The notes: a model not told the origin generated them from the letters alone. Counted from the first letter of the stretch, positions 1 through 7,240 are shown. The stretch is DNA of 64,000 nucleotides from Archaeoglobaceae archaeon (GCA_038734275.1 JAVYOO010000010.1:1-64000); one strand, 5' to 3'. Numbers and translations are program-made.

Positions 1-202
1 CCAGTTTGCAATCAGGTCTTTCCACAAGATCGGCAGGAGTGAGTCCATGCTTTTCAAGAAAACCACGATACTTTGCCATCGCAATCTTTCGAGCGATCTT
101 GATCTTCTCCTTGGGATGAATGTTCCTGTTCCTGAGCTGAGCCATCGCTTTGTTGTATTCTTCTCTGAAAAGTTCCTCGGCTTTCTCCTTTATCGTTCTC
201 AT
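1..202 (-). CDS. hypothetical protein, N-terminal part only
   Basis: An open frame starts at ATG 202 and runs off the left edge (67 codons seen). The visible N-terminus begins MRTIKEKAEELFREEY and is rich in Lys, Arg and Glu, likely helical. I do not recognise the family. The ATG overlaps the TGA of the upstream helicase gene by 4 nt (ATGA), so the two are probably translationally coupled and belong to the same element operon. Function unknown. Confidence 0.6.
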   Translation of the reverse strand, partial: MRTIKEKAEELFREEYNKAMAQLRNRNIHPKEKIKIARKIAMAKYRGFLEKHGLTPADLVERPDCKL

Positions 203-1743
203 TTTTGACCACCTATAAACGGAGTAAAATCCACAAGTTGCACAATCCCCAAAGCTTCCCTCGCTCTTGTCGCTCCGACGTAGAAAACCCTCAATTCGTC
301 TTCATAGCCCTCTCTTTCCCTGATATTCCATTCGATCGACTTCGTTATCGCATCAACGAGAAGGGCAACATCGGCTTCCCTTCCCTTGCTTGCGTGGATC
401 GTATCAACGTATAGATTCACCTTTGCCGGATCTATGGGTTTATTTGCAAACTTTATTGCCTCAAAGATCATGGGATCAACCTTATTTTCATCGAGGACGA
501 ACGGGATCTTGTCCGCTATCTGGTAGAACTGAATCGGGATGTTTCCCTTTTCCGCGGACTGTATCAGAATTTCCTTCTCTTTATCGGTGAAGAACGGTTT
601 CATGTGTTCGAAAATCCACGTGAGTTCCACGGAAGTTAAAGGAAGTTTGTTTCTCGTCTTCGCAACAGCATTCCACGCAGTTAATAGCTCCCTCTCCCAA
701 ATTGATTGACTTTTCAGACTTTTGAATGGAAACCTTGCCCTGATAAGCGAGGATTCAGCAACCTTTACCATCTGATTCGTTCTAAACAGCAAGAAGACAG
801 TCTTCTGTGGATACAGCATTGCAAGATTCTTCGCCATGTTTGCAACTCCTTCGATATCATACGCTCCGGAAAAGAACTTTACAGATCCACCTTCCTTTGC
901 CGGCTGAATGTCTTTTTCCTTTCTCTCCAAAACAAGCCCTATTATTTGATTGGCGAATTCAAAGATCTTGCTCGGAACTCTGTGGGATTTCGGTAAAACC
1001 ACGTCTTCATCTGCCTTTAGGTTAAGAAAGTATCTCGATTTTGCCCCTTTCCATCCGTGGATTGCCTGATCATCATCTCCAGCGACAAAGGCATCTTTGC
1101 TTGCATCGATGAATCTCTCGATGATGAGATACTCGAGCAAGCTGAGATCTTGAGCTTCATCCACGAGGACGTAATCTGTTGGTGGGAAAAGCTCCCTTTC
1201 ATAAGCCTCGATCAGAATGTCGTTGAAGTCTATTATTCCGTTATGCTCTTTGAAAGCAATCCATTTCTTGATTATATCACCACAGAGGAGGGATTCCTTG
1301 TAAACTAACTCCACGCAAGCCATTATATCCTTCTTCACAGGATACCACGTTCCGATCGCTTTTGAGTGTAGGGAGAAAGCCTGATTTCCGAGTAATTCCG
1401 AATTCCCAACGGCAAAAGGATCGAACGGAATTTTGAAGTCTTTGCAAAACTTTATCTGCCATGAAATAACAAAATTCGGTTTTTCAAAAGTTTTCTTAGC
1501 CCTTTGCTTGAATCCATTTCCCTCGGTCATCGCAAGAGAAAGACAGACACCATGAAGAGTGTTGAACCACTTAAGTTTGTTCTTTGAAACCTGAAGCCTT
1601 TGCCTGACCTCTTCAATCGCAGAAGTTGACCAAGTGATGAAGGCGATGTTTTCCACAGGAGTTGACTTCGAAAGATTCTCGATTTCCCTCAGCAAATAAG
1701 ACGTTTTCCCGGTTCCTGGTCCGCCAAAGATCCTTGTGATCAT
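199..1743 (-). CDS. superfamily I (UvrD/Rep-like) DNA helicase
   Basis: ATP-dependent 3'-5' DNA helicase of the UvrD/Rep/PcrA class, probably used to replicate or repair the integrated element. Motifs in order: Walker A GGPGTGKTS near the N-terminus, Walker B VLVDEAQD in the middle, GDDDQAIHGWKGA (motif III), DTIHASKGREAD (motif V) and VFYVGATRAREAL (motif VI). About 514 aa is short for UvrD (about 700), so the accessory 1B/2B domains are reduced. I chose ATG 1743 because the P-loop begins directly after it; a longer frame to 1773 would overlap the upstream gene's end. The upstream gene stops 5 nt before the start, and the next gene overlaps the stop. Confidence 0.85.
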   Translation of the reverse strand: MITRIFGGPGTGKTSYLLREIENLSKSTPVENIAFITWSTSAIEEVRQRLQVSKNKLKWFNTLHGVCLSLAMTEGNGFKQRAKKTFEKPNFVISWQIKFCKDFKIPFDPFAVGNSELLGNQAFSLHSKAIGTWYPVKKDIMACVELVYKESLLCGDIIKKWIAFKEHNGIIDFNDILIEAYERELFPPTDYVLVDEAQDLSLLEYLIIERFIDASKDAFVAGDDDQAIHGWKGAKSRYFLNLKADEDVVLPKSHRVPSKIFEFANQIIGLVLERKEKDIQPAKEGGSVKFFSGAYDIEGVANMAKNLAMLYPQKTVFLLFRTNQMVKVAESSLIRARFPFKSLKSQSIWERELLTAWNAVAKTRNKLPLTSVELTWIFEHMKPFFTDKEKEILIQSAEKGNIPIQFYQIADKIPFVLDENKVDPMIFEAIKFANKPIDPAKVNLYVDTIHASKGREADVALLVDAITKSIEWNIREREGYEDELRVFYVGATRAREALGIVQLVDFTPFIGGQK

Positions 1744-1748
1744 GTTTC

Positions 1749-2897
1749 TCACTCGACGTTGATCCTGTCCCAATCGATTTCAATGCTCTGTTTTTCTTCC
1801 TCAGATTTGGATTCCACAGAATCTGGCTCGGCAATTTCCTTCTTCTGAATGACCGGTTCCCAATCGAAGTTAAGAAGAATTTTTGCGAGCTTCTTGATTG
1901 CTTTAATATCAAAAATCCAGAAGCGATGAATTCGTGAATTTCCAGATGGATCTGCAACCCTCCTTGAATCCACACCGAGAAGAATATCTTTTAACGCAAC
2001 TCTCAGCTTTCTAAAGCTATAATTGATTCCAACTTGATCGAGAACCCTTCTCAGCAAATTGTTGTTTATCAGAAGCTGGTTTCCGTCCATGAATGCTGAG
2101 AAGTAAACCGAGACCTGTCCAGACTGGGCATCTTCAAAGGAGTATAGCGGTAAATCTACGATCGACTCGATAACTCCACGGAGAATATCGAACTCAGGAG
2201 TAAGGGGTTCCCTTATTCTTTCAACTCTCTTAACCCATCCTTCATAGATCTTATAGCAGTGGGTAGGAGTGAGCTCCTTAGGTGGGAAATCATAGAGATC
2301 GATGTATAGAGAACCAAAGAATTCCACATTGATCTTATATACCTCATTCTCTCTGTCATAAAAGAACAAATCTGATTTATTTACTTCGATCAATCTCCCT
2401 TTTACATTCAGAAGCAGTTTTCCGACAGATGATAATTCCACAACAGATCTGGTGTCGTTCAGTATCCGCATTGCCGGGTCGATATTGAATGGACAGCTTG
2501 GATCACAGAGTCCAAGAGCCTGGGCAAAATCACAAGCCGAAAAATTAGTTTTTTCAGCCCAGGAGAGGATCTCAAGAACCGCATTGGACGGAATCTCCTT
2601 TATCTTTGGAAATTCCAGAGATGCCGAGTTCGGATCCTTTCCAGCTTGTTTTGCGTGTAAAATCCACAAACGCAAACTCATGGTGGGTTCTAATTCCACA
2701 GAATTCCTTATACATGCTCTATTTTCAAAATGTTCAAGATGTTCAAGGTGTTCAAGATGTTTAACTTGTTCAAGATGTTCAACATGTTCAAGGTCTTTGT
2801 GGGGTTTGTGAGTTCCAGAACAATCTTGAACAGTTGAACAAGTTGAACATGTTGAACATGTTATACATTTTGCGAGATCAGGATTTGTGGACTTCAA
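1749..2897 (-). CDS. element protein with Cys-Ser-Thr and Leu-Glu-His repeats
   Basis: A 382-aa protein, not recognised. The likely start is TTG 2897 since no ATG or GTG lies between it and the upstream in-frame stop. Residues about 15-60 read as CSTCSTCST followed by repeats of LEH/VEH, because this stretch is encoded by the 9-bp DNA repeats of 2724-2868. The rest (from about residue 70) looks like an ordinary globular protein with a Lys/Glu-rich tail. The DNA repeats may have a DNA function, with the protein tolerating them. An internal ATG near 2681 (MSLRLWILHAK) is an alternative start that would place the repeats upstream of the gene. It lies between the primase and helicase genes, so a replication role is inferred only from position. 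Confidence 0.6.
   Translation of the reverse strand: MKSTNPDLAKCITCSTCSTCSTVQDCSGTHKPHKDLEHVEHLEQVKHLEHLEHLEHFENRACIRNSVELEPTMSLRLWILHAKQAGKDPNSASLEFPKIKEIPSNAVLEILSWAEKTNFSACDFAQALGLCDPSCPFNIDPAMRILNDTRSVVELSSVGKLLLNVKGRLIEVNKSDLFFYDRENEVYKINVEFFGSLYIDLYDFPPKELTPTHCYKIYEGWVKRVERIREPLTPEFDILRGVIESIVDLPLYSFEDAQSGQVSVYFSAFMDGNQLLINNNLLRRVLDQVGINYSFRKLRVALKDILLGVDSRRVADPSGNSRIHRFWIFDIKAIKKLAKILLNFDWEPVIQKKEIAEPDSVESKSEEEKQSIEIDWDRINVE
2724..2868. repeat. two inverted arrays of a 9-bp iteron-like repeat (candidate origin)
   Basis: Positions 2724-2795 hold eight tandem 9-bp units of the type TTCAAGATG. Positions 2825-2868 hold four to five units of the type GTTGAACAT, the same core (TGTTCAA/TTGAACA) in the opposite orientation. 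About 29 bp separate the arrays. Tandem short repeats beside replication genes are typical of iteron origins. The strand preference of GTGGA also flips across this spot. The two arrays could also pair as a large hairpin. Role as origin is inferred. Confidence 0.65.
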
Positions 2898-2929
2898 TTT
2901 CTCGATAACAGCTTTTATCTCCGTGGATT

Positions 2930-3832
2930 TTAGTAAAGAACCTTTCTCCTCTGGTTTTTATCTCTTAATCTTCTTGCCAATTCCTCGCAAGTGACAATCC
3001 CGAGAAGCATTCCCGCAAGTGATAGCCATCTACCACCAACGTTGTGGCGGAAGCAATACCATGAGGAGCCATCCTCTGAGATTGCAAAGTTTCTTCCAGT
3101 GTGCTCACTCCCATGTGTGGGATGCTCTCCTTGGAGACTATTATCTCCCACTCCTTTGTGGAGTTTTCCTAAAGCCTCGGGTTTAAGAGCCTTCAAAACT
3201 TCAATGCATGAGATCTCCGAGCTTTCCCCGCTTCTTTCTGCCGTTTCAACAAGTGTTTTATTTACTCCCAAAAGCTCCGCATAGAAACGATTGAGAAACT
3301 CATCGTTCTGCCTTATCTCCTTTGGTGTGGACTCAATCCACCAGCCTGTGATAGTCAGAAACCTCTTTTCCTTGTAAATCTCCACTTTAAGATCATCGTT
3401 CCTGATGTTCCGTGGAATCGAGCCTTTAAGCCAAATTCTAACTCCCTTTCCAGAAGGAGTTATCTCTGCATAGCTATTTGCCTCTTGTAGTATTCTTTCA
3501 ACCCATGGATTCAGCTTTCCATCCTCGATGCAGTCGTCAATATCTATCGCCACAAGGTTAAGCTCTGGAGCGAGAACGAAGCCAATTCCGATGTTTAGCT
3601 TCCTTGCATAGCCCAACGCTTCGAGAAAGCTCACGTGAGTTTTTGGATCGGTATAACTGCATCCTATCGGTCTCCCTTCCTGCGTGGTTTTCAGCTCTCC
3701 ATTGCTTAGCCATGGAGCGACTGGGGTCTTATCGAGCTTTCCGTTTGCCATGTAAGGAGCCCAGCAGATCCAGTGTGGGATTTTCTTTAGCTCCTCGGGA
3801 ATGTTCTCCTCTCTGATCTCCGTGGGATTCAT
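2930..3832 (-). CDS. PrimPol (archaeo-eukaryotic primase superfamily) replication protein
   Basis: Primase-polymerase of the kind found in archaeal plasmids and viruses, expected to make primers and extend them on the element. The N-terminal pattern (IPHWICWAPYMANGKLDKTP) is typical of this family. The metal-binding DxD is in VAIDIDDC (about residue 95), followed by ITPSGKGVRIWLKG and RFLTITGWW, which match the nucleotide-binding strands of AEP primases. The C-terminal part (about 235-280) has His and Cys in GEHPTHGSEH and WYCFRHNVGG, resembling a zinc-binding primase module. At 300 aa it lacks a fused SF3 helicase; the separate SF1 helicase of this operon may serve. ATG 3832 overlaps the upstream gene by 4 nt. 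Confidence 0.75.
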   Translation of the reverse strand: MNPTEIREENIPEELKKIPHWICWAPYMANGKLDKTPVAPWLSNGELKTTQEGRPIGCSYTDPKTHVSFLEALGYARKLNIGIGFVLAPELNLVAIDIDDCIEDGKLNPWVERILQEANSYAEITPSGKGVRIWLKGSIPRNIRNDDLKVEIYKEKRFLTITGWWIESTPKEIRQNDEFLNRFYAELLGVNKTLVETAERSGESSEISCIEVLKALKPEALGKLHKGVGDNSLQGEHPTHGSEHTGRNFAISEDGSSWYCFRHNVGGRWLSLAGMLLGIVTCEELARRLRDKNQRRKVLY

Positions 3833-4197
3833 GGCTTATCACCTTCGATCTTCACTGGATCTAATTCAATCGCCAAAATTTTCCGTGTATAATCGCTCTC
3901 CCAAGACTCAAGTCTCAATTTTATGCATCTTTTTTCTTTCTTTCTCCACACCGCAAGGCAGTCGCCATAATCACGTATCCCGCAGAGAAGTTTCGGATCA
4001 TCTAAACAGTCTTCGCAATCTTCAGGATCTTGATCGCTACAGAATTTAACTTTGAAATGCTCACATGACGAATTTGTCTTATTGCAAAGCTTACATGTAA
4101 ACTTAATCTCATCGAAGTCTATTATGAAGTCCTCGAATTCGTGGACTTCACTTTTTTGGACGTCCCTTCTTGGAAGAGGAGCATCTTCTTCCATCAT
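3829..4197 (-). CDS. small Cys-rich, putative zinc-binding protein
   Basis: A 122-aa protein with an acidic N-terminus and a cluster of cysteines (CKLCNKTNSSCEHFKVKFC, then CEDCLDD and LLCGI) that could bind one or two zinc ions. Family not recognised. The last codons overlap the primase start (ATGA), and its own start overlaps the stop of the AbrB-like gene upstream by 4 nt, so it belongs to the leftward element operon. The composition suggests a regulatory or replication accessory factor, without direct proof. Confidence 0.6.
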   Translation of the reverse strand: MMEEDAPLPRRDVQKSEVHEFEDFIIDFDEIKFTCKLCNKTNSSCEHFKVKFCSDQDPEDCEDCLDDPKLLCGIRDYGDCLAVWRKKEKRCIKLRLESWESDYTRKILAIELDPVKIEGDKP

Positions 4198-4469
4198 TTT
4201 CGGATCACCTCTTGAGAAGGAGCGTTATCGGGCTCATCCTCCTCCTCTTCAATCTCTACAGGATCGAGAACGATCTTGCCACTTTCAACATAGACCGCAA
4301 AGCGATGGCTGTGGAATAACTTCCTGATAAAGGATGGAACGTAGATCTTCCCACGCTTATCGAATTTGTAGAGTCTCAGCTCAGAATCGAAAGCTTTTTC
4401 AGCTCTTCGGTCGTAGGTTTTACCAGAAATCGAGCGTCTTTTGGTTTGTAGCGTCGTGGTGGACGTCAT
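4194..4469 (-). CDS. AbrB/SpoVT-like DNA-binding protein
   Basis: A 91-aa protein. The middle part (YKFDKRGKIYVPSFIRKLF, then FAVYVESGKIVLDP) has the swapped-hairpin pattern of AbrB-family transition regulators. The C-terminus is acidic (EEEEDEPDN). It probably binds element promoters as a dimer. It starts 3 nt after the stop of a second AbrB-like gene, so the pair is co-transcribed. Target unknown; the palindrome at 4713-4728 upstream of the operon is the natural candidate. Confidence 0.6.
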   Translation of the reverse strand: MTSTTTLQTKRRSISGKTYDRRAEKAFDSELRLYKFDKRGKIYVPSFIRKLFHSHRFAVYVESGKIVLDPVEIEEEEDEPDNAPSQEVIRK

Positions 4470-4471
4470 TT

Positions 4472-4699
4472 TTAATTCACCTCTTGAGAAACGTTATCGG
4501 ATTCGGCTCTCGTGAGTGTGGAATCCTCGTTATAAGGCTCGATAACGAGTTTTCCATCGATAAGAGTTATTTTGACGTATTCTCCAAGCTGATCGGCTAT
4601 TTCTGGTGGGATTCTGACGACTTTTTCACTGTTGTAAATCCCTTTTGACTTCCTTACCTTATACACCCAGATCGGATTTATCATATTTCTCCACCACAT
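4472..4699 (-). CDS. AbrB-like DNA-binding protein, first gene of leftward operon
   Basis: A 75-aa protein with an AbrB-type core (EKVVRIPPEIADQLGEYVKI followed by GKLVIEP). ATG 4699 lies about 20-25 nt from a TATA element that forms part of the palindrome 4713-4728, so the transcript may be leaderless and the gene could be autoregulated. An ATG six codons in (MINPIWVYK) is an alternative start. It heads the operon that runs through the second AbrB-like protein, Cys-rich protein, primase and helicase. Confidence 0.65.
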   Translation of the reverse strand: MWWRNMINPIWVYKVRKSKGIYNSEKVVRIPPEIADQLGEYVKITLIDGKLVIEPYNEDSTLTRAESDNVSQEVN

Positions 4700-4712
4700 C
4701 TTAACACTTAAT

Positions 4713-4728
4713 TTAACTTATAAGTTAA
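4713..4728. promoter_or_regulatory. 16-bp palindromic operator in the divergent promoter
   Basis: TTAACTTATAAGTTAA is a perfect palindrome containing TATA-like DNA, placed where the TATA box of the leftward operon should be (start codon 4699). It lies just upstream of the rightward TATA box at 4742-4749. A dimeric regulator bound here would block the leftward promoter. The AbrB-like proteins or the winged-helix protein are candidate ligands. Confidence 0.6.
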
Positions 4729-4741
4729 GTTGTCCGATGGG

Positions 4742-4749
4742 TTTATATA
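4742..4749 (+). promoter_or_regulatory. TATA box for the rightward element operon
   Basis: tttatata lies about 25 nt before ATG 4770, the distance expected from an archaeal TATA box to the transcription start. The mRNA would therefore be leaderless. The box overlaps an upstream in-frame ATG (4737), which rules that ATG out as the start. Confidence 0.6.
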
Positions 4750-4769
4750 CTTTTCGGCTAATTCCTTTT

Positions 4770-5162
4770 ATGAAAGTGTGGGTGACTAAAGGCAAGGTTC
4801 TACATACAATCAAAACAGGAAATCATGCTTTTACCGAAATAGAAGAAAAAAGTGGTCTCGGATCTCCGACCGTGAGCAAATATCTTCGGGAATTGGAGCG
4901 AGAAGGATTAATTATTGTCGAATTAGATAGATTTACCCGTAAACCTCGCTACAAATTAAACGAATCCCGGATAGATGAGATCAACAAACTGATCAACGCA
5001 TATCTCGAAAGCGAAGCAAAAGAGTTCAAAGAAAAAATAGAGATTGCGAAGACAGTCATTCCCGAGAAAGAAAAGATAAGACTCGCTTCTTACTTCATAA
5101 CCGTGGATGAGGAAAAGAGGAAGCGGATCGAGAAGATGCTTGAAGAAATTCTGAAGGAATGA
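4770..5162 (+). CDS. winged-helix transcription regulator
   Basis: A 130-aa protein. Residues about 5-65 form a winged helix of the ArsR/MarR-like kind: VLHTIKTGNHAFTEIEEKSG, recognition helix SPTVSKYLRELEREGLI, then a wing ending in RKPRYKL. The C-terminal half is a charged helical region, probably for dimerisation. ATG 4770 was chosen because the TATA box sits 25 nt before it. The stop overlaps the next gene by 4 nt. It is likely to control the divergent element operons through the palindrome just upstream. Confidence 0.7.
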   Translation: MKVWVTKGKVLHTIKTGNHAFTEIEEKSGLGSPTVSKYLRELEREGLIIVELDRFTRKPRYKLNESRIDEINKLINAYLESEAKEFKEKIEIAKTVIPEKEKIRLASYFITVDEEKRKRIEKMLEEILKE

Positions 5163-6079
5163 GGATTGAAAAATCTCCCGACTTTTCGAAAAAAGAGGAT
5201 GAAGTTCTTGTTCTCGATAATAGAGAGAGAAAACAGCATATAATTACTGTTGTCTTCGACGACTTACAATCACATGTGGATTTTGAGAATAAGCGGATAG
5301 TGATAAACAAAAACCTTCCGGACAATCAAAAGAAGTTTGTTCTCCAGCATGAAGTCGAACATCTAAATAAAAAATTTGTCTCGCCTTGGTGGGTTCTCTC
5401 TATCCCGGGCTTTAAATTAGCGGAGTATTTCAGCATGGAAGCAAAAACGAGAATTGAAAAAGAAGTTTTGGATAAGCTTTTATCTAATCCCGATCCGAAG
5501 CTACGTCTTCTCGGCATAACTGTGGATGCTTTTCTACCCCAAACTCTCGATAACTATATCGAAGATTTTTTCATTAACAAACATCTCATTAAGAACCACC
5601 GTATTAATAAGTCTTCTCTTGAAGAGTTGTATGGATTAGGAACTCTTTCGAGCGTGAAGTATTTCAGAAGGATTTCTGATGCATATTCGCAATATTTCGG
5701 AGTTAATGTTAATCGAATTGAAGAGCCTTTGAAAGTTCAAAAGAATCTTTTCTCCAATTCTCATAATGTCGGTTATCTCGTAAACTCTTTAGCAGATTGC
5801 GGTTACTGTCTCACCGAAAAAATGAAATTAATTGATTTTTACGAGTTGACAAAGAAGGGGTTAAAAAGAGTTGTCGATTCTGTGGATTCTGAAGACATCT
5901 TCAGCGAAGTTTTGCTTCATAAGGTTAAAACAGAATTAGAACGCCTTAATCAGATTCAAACCATTTTAGAGATTTTGAAATCCAACAAAAACCCGTTTTT
6001 CAAGAATAGATCACTGAAATTTTTATTCTCGGTTTACCAATCTGCTCTTTCTCGTCCAGAATTATCGAAAATACTTTGA
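5159..6079 (+). CDS. putative zinc metalloprotease-like protein (HEVEH motif)
   Basis: A 306-aa protein with HEVEH at residues 64-68 (context VLQHEVEHLNKKF), the HExxH zinc signature of gluzincin/ImmA-like peptidases. A third zinc ligand may be a Glu in the helix around residues 85-100 (KLAEYFSMEAKTRIEKEV). The remaining 200 residues are not recognised and show no membrane segment. It is coupled by a 4-nt overlap to the winged-helix gene. A regulator plus a metalloprotease is the layout of the ImmR/ImmA switch of mobile elements, in which the protease destroys the repressor. Here that is only an analogy. Confidence 0.55.
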   Translation: MRIEKSPDFSKKEDEVLVLDNRERKQHIITVVFDDLQSHVDFENKRIVINKNLPDNQKKFVLQHEVEHLNKKFVSPWWVLSIPGFKLAEYFSMEAKTRIEKEVLDKLLSNPDPKLRLLGITVDAFLPQTLDNYIEDFFINKHLIKNHRINKSSLEELYGLGTLSSVKYFRRISDAYSQYFGVNVNRIEEPLKVQKNLFSNSHNVGYLVNSLADCGYCLTEKMKLIDFYELTKKGLKRVVDSVDSEDIFSEVLLHKVKTELERLNQIQTILEILKSNKNPFFKNRSLKFLFSVYQSALSRPELSKIL

Positions 6080-6540
6080 TAAAAAAAGACGAATACTTAA
6101 ATGTGGTTGCTCGGGTTTCCACCAAATATCGATTTTTTAGAAAAGCTTTTGTCTTGGTTGCCAACTATGACTTTATGGAACTTATGGGAAAATTCGTTAT
6201 TCGAAAAAAGAAAGCCAAAGAGGGCTTCGAATACCCTTACTTGCGGTTGCCCGTGGATTTTTCCGAGCTTATTGGTTGCGAAGCGGAGATCTACCGTGAT
6301 AAAGAGTGGTTTTTCATACACATAGTTGGCAACTCGGTTGGCAACTCATATGGGATATCCAGCGAAAATAAAACTCCACAGCCTCCAAAACGAGAATCAA
6401 GCCATTCAAAAAATCGAGAATTTAACGATAGCCTCTTAAATTGCTCAAATTCCCGCAAGGAATGGGCTCGGCCGGATTCGAACCGGCGATCTCCGCCGTG
6501 TAAGGGCGGTGTCATAACCCCTAGACCACGAGCCCTTTAG
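6076..6540 (+). CDS. element protein whose frame runs into the tRNA gene
   Basis: The frame opens at TTG 6076, overlapping the previous stop by 4 nt, and continues to 6540. The first 95 residues look real; YPYLRLPVDFSELIGCEAEI resembles an AbrB-type hairpin. The last 25 residues are the antisense of tRNA-Val and are a by-product of integration. In the free element the gene probably had a different 3' end, so what is seen may be a truncated or altered protein. Function unknown. Confidence 0.5.
   Translation: MIKKDEYLNVVARVSTKYRFFRKAFVLVANYDFMELMGKFVIRKKKAKEGFEYPYLRLPVDFSELIGCEAEIYRDKEWFFIHIVGNSVGNSYGISSENKTPQPPKRESSHSKNREFNDSLLNCSNSRKEWARPDSNRRSPPCKGGVITPRPRAL
6463..6535 (-). tRNA. tRNA-Val (anticodon UAC)
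   Basis: Reading the minus strand, a 7-bp acceptor stem GGGCTCG/CGAGCCC, D arm, anticodon stem CCGCC/GGCGG with loop CTTACAC (anticodon TAC), T arm GCCGG-TTCGAAT-CCGGC and discriminator A give a complete 73-nt cloverleaf without encoded CCA. No intron. Its 3' end points toward the integrated element, so it is the likely attachment site, with the 3' part of the gene supplied by the element on integration. Confidence 0.95.
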
Positions 6541-6636
6541 TGAGAGTGATGACTTGAATTTAAGAATTTTTGTTTATCCCTTTTTGTTGTGTATTTATCG
6601 AAAGTCTTAAATCGGAATGTATAGATACACCAAAAC

Positions 6637-6852
6637 ATGAAGAACATATTCATAAGAGATGAAGTTTATGAAAAGTTGCAGAAACTCAAAAGAGGTAAAG
6701 AGTCTTTTTCGGATGTCATCATGAGGTTGATAGAGGGGAGAACTGACGTGGACGTTCTCGATAAGTATGCCGGTAAGCTGGCTGACAGCCAGATTTCGGA
6801 TTTGGTGGATGAAGAGAGAAAGAAGTCAAGGGTGAGGGAATTTGATAGTTGA
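6637..6852 (+). CDS. vapB: VapB-type antitoxin
   Basis: A 71-aa protein starting MKNIFIRDEVYEKLQKLKRG with the pattern ESFSDVIMRLIEGR, typical of archaeal VapB/DUF217 antitoxins: an N-terminal DNA-binding part and a C-terminal tail (DEERKKSRVREF) that blocks the toxin. It overlaps the toxin gene by 11 nt, as usual for such pairs. It would neutralise VapC and repress its own promoter. Confidence 0.8.
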   Translation: MKNIFIRDEVYEKLQKLKRGKESFSDVIMRLIEGRTDVDVLDKYAGKLADSQISDLVDEERKKSRVREFDS

Positions 6853-7240
6853 TACTTCTGTTTTGCTGAGAATTTTGAAAGACAGGGAATTCTTTGAGAA
6901 AATCAAGCCAAAGATTGCAGAATTTAAGATTACTTCAATAACTGCCTACGAGCTTTTAAGAGTAGCGACTTATCTGAAGTTGAAAGGCAGTAGTAGAGAA
7001 TTGGAGGTTTTAGAAGCTCTTTTACATGAAACAGACGTAATCCCATTTACGAGAGATGAGTTGAAAATTTCGGCAAATATATGGGCAAAATTAAAAGAAA
7101 AAGGATTGGAAATAAGCGATTCAGTTGTGATGATCTCTGCAATTTGCATAAGGAGTAAGGAGAAATTGATAACACTTGATAGAAACTTTAGGCATGTGAA
7201 GGACTCATTTAAGGATTTTGACGTGGAGATTCTTGAGTAG
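6842..7240 (+). CDS. vapC: VapC-type toxin, PIN-domain ribonuclease
   Basis: A 132-aa PIN-domain protein. Acidic residues that bind Mg are visible: Asp in MIVDTSVLL (residue 4), Glu in AYELLRV (about 38), Asp in ISDSVVMISA (about 95) and Asp in LITLDRNF (about 115). It starts at TTG 6842 with a GGTGAGG ribosome site about 5 nt before it, inside the end of vapB. VapC toxins cut tRNA or rRNA when freed from VapB. The pair lies between the tRNA-borne element and purE. Confidence 0.85.
   Translation: MIVDTSVLLRILKDREFFEKIKPKIAEFKITSITAYELLRVATYLKLKGSSRELEVLEALLHETDVIPFTRDELKISANIWAKLKEKGLEISDSVVMISAICIRSKEKLITLDRNFRHVKDSFKDFDVEILE

Larger units (their letters stand above)
1..6535. mobile_element. 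integrated plasmid/virus-like element, right part
   Basis: The stretch holds replication and regulation genes of extrachromosomal type: SF1 helicase, PrimPol primase, two AbrB-like proteins, a Cys-rich protein and a winged-helix regulator. It ends exactly at a tRNA-Val gene whose 3' end faces the element, the usual arrangement when a tyrosine integrase inserts at the 3' end of an archaeal tRNA. Housekeeping genes begin soon after. No integrase is visible and the left boundary is outside the window, so the element is larger than what is seen. A strand-polarised GTGGA motif marks it off from the neighbouring chromosome. That it is an element is fairly sure; whether it is a plasmid or a virus cannot be told. 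Confidence 0.7.

Noticed and set aside
2724-2868. CRISPR-like array
   Set aside because: The unit is only 9 bp and tandem without spacers.
6464-6540. The C-terminal RPDSNRRSPPCKGG of the frame at 6076
   Set aside because: It is the antisense of tRNA-Val, a well-known false protein signature.
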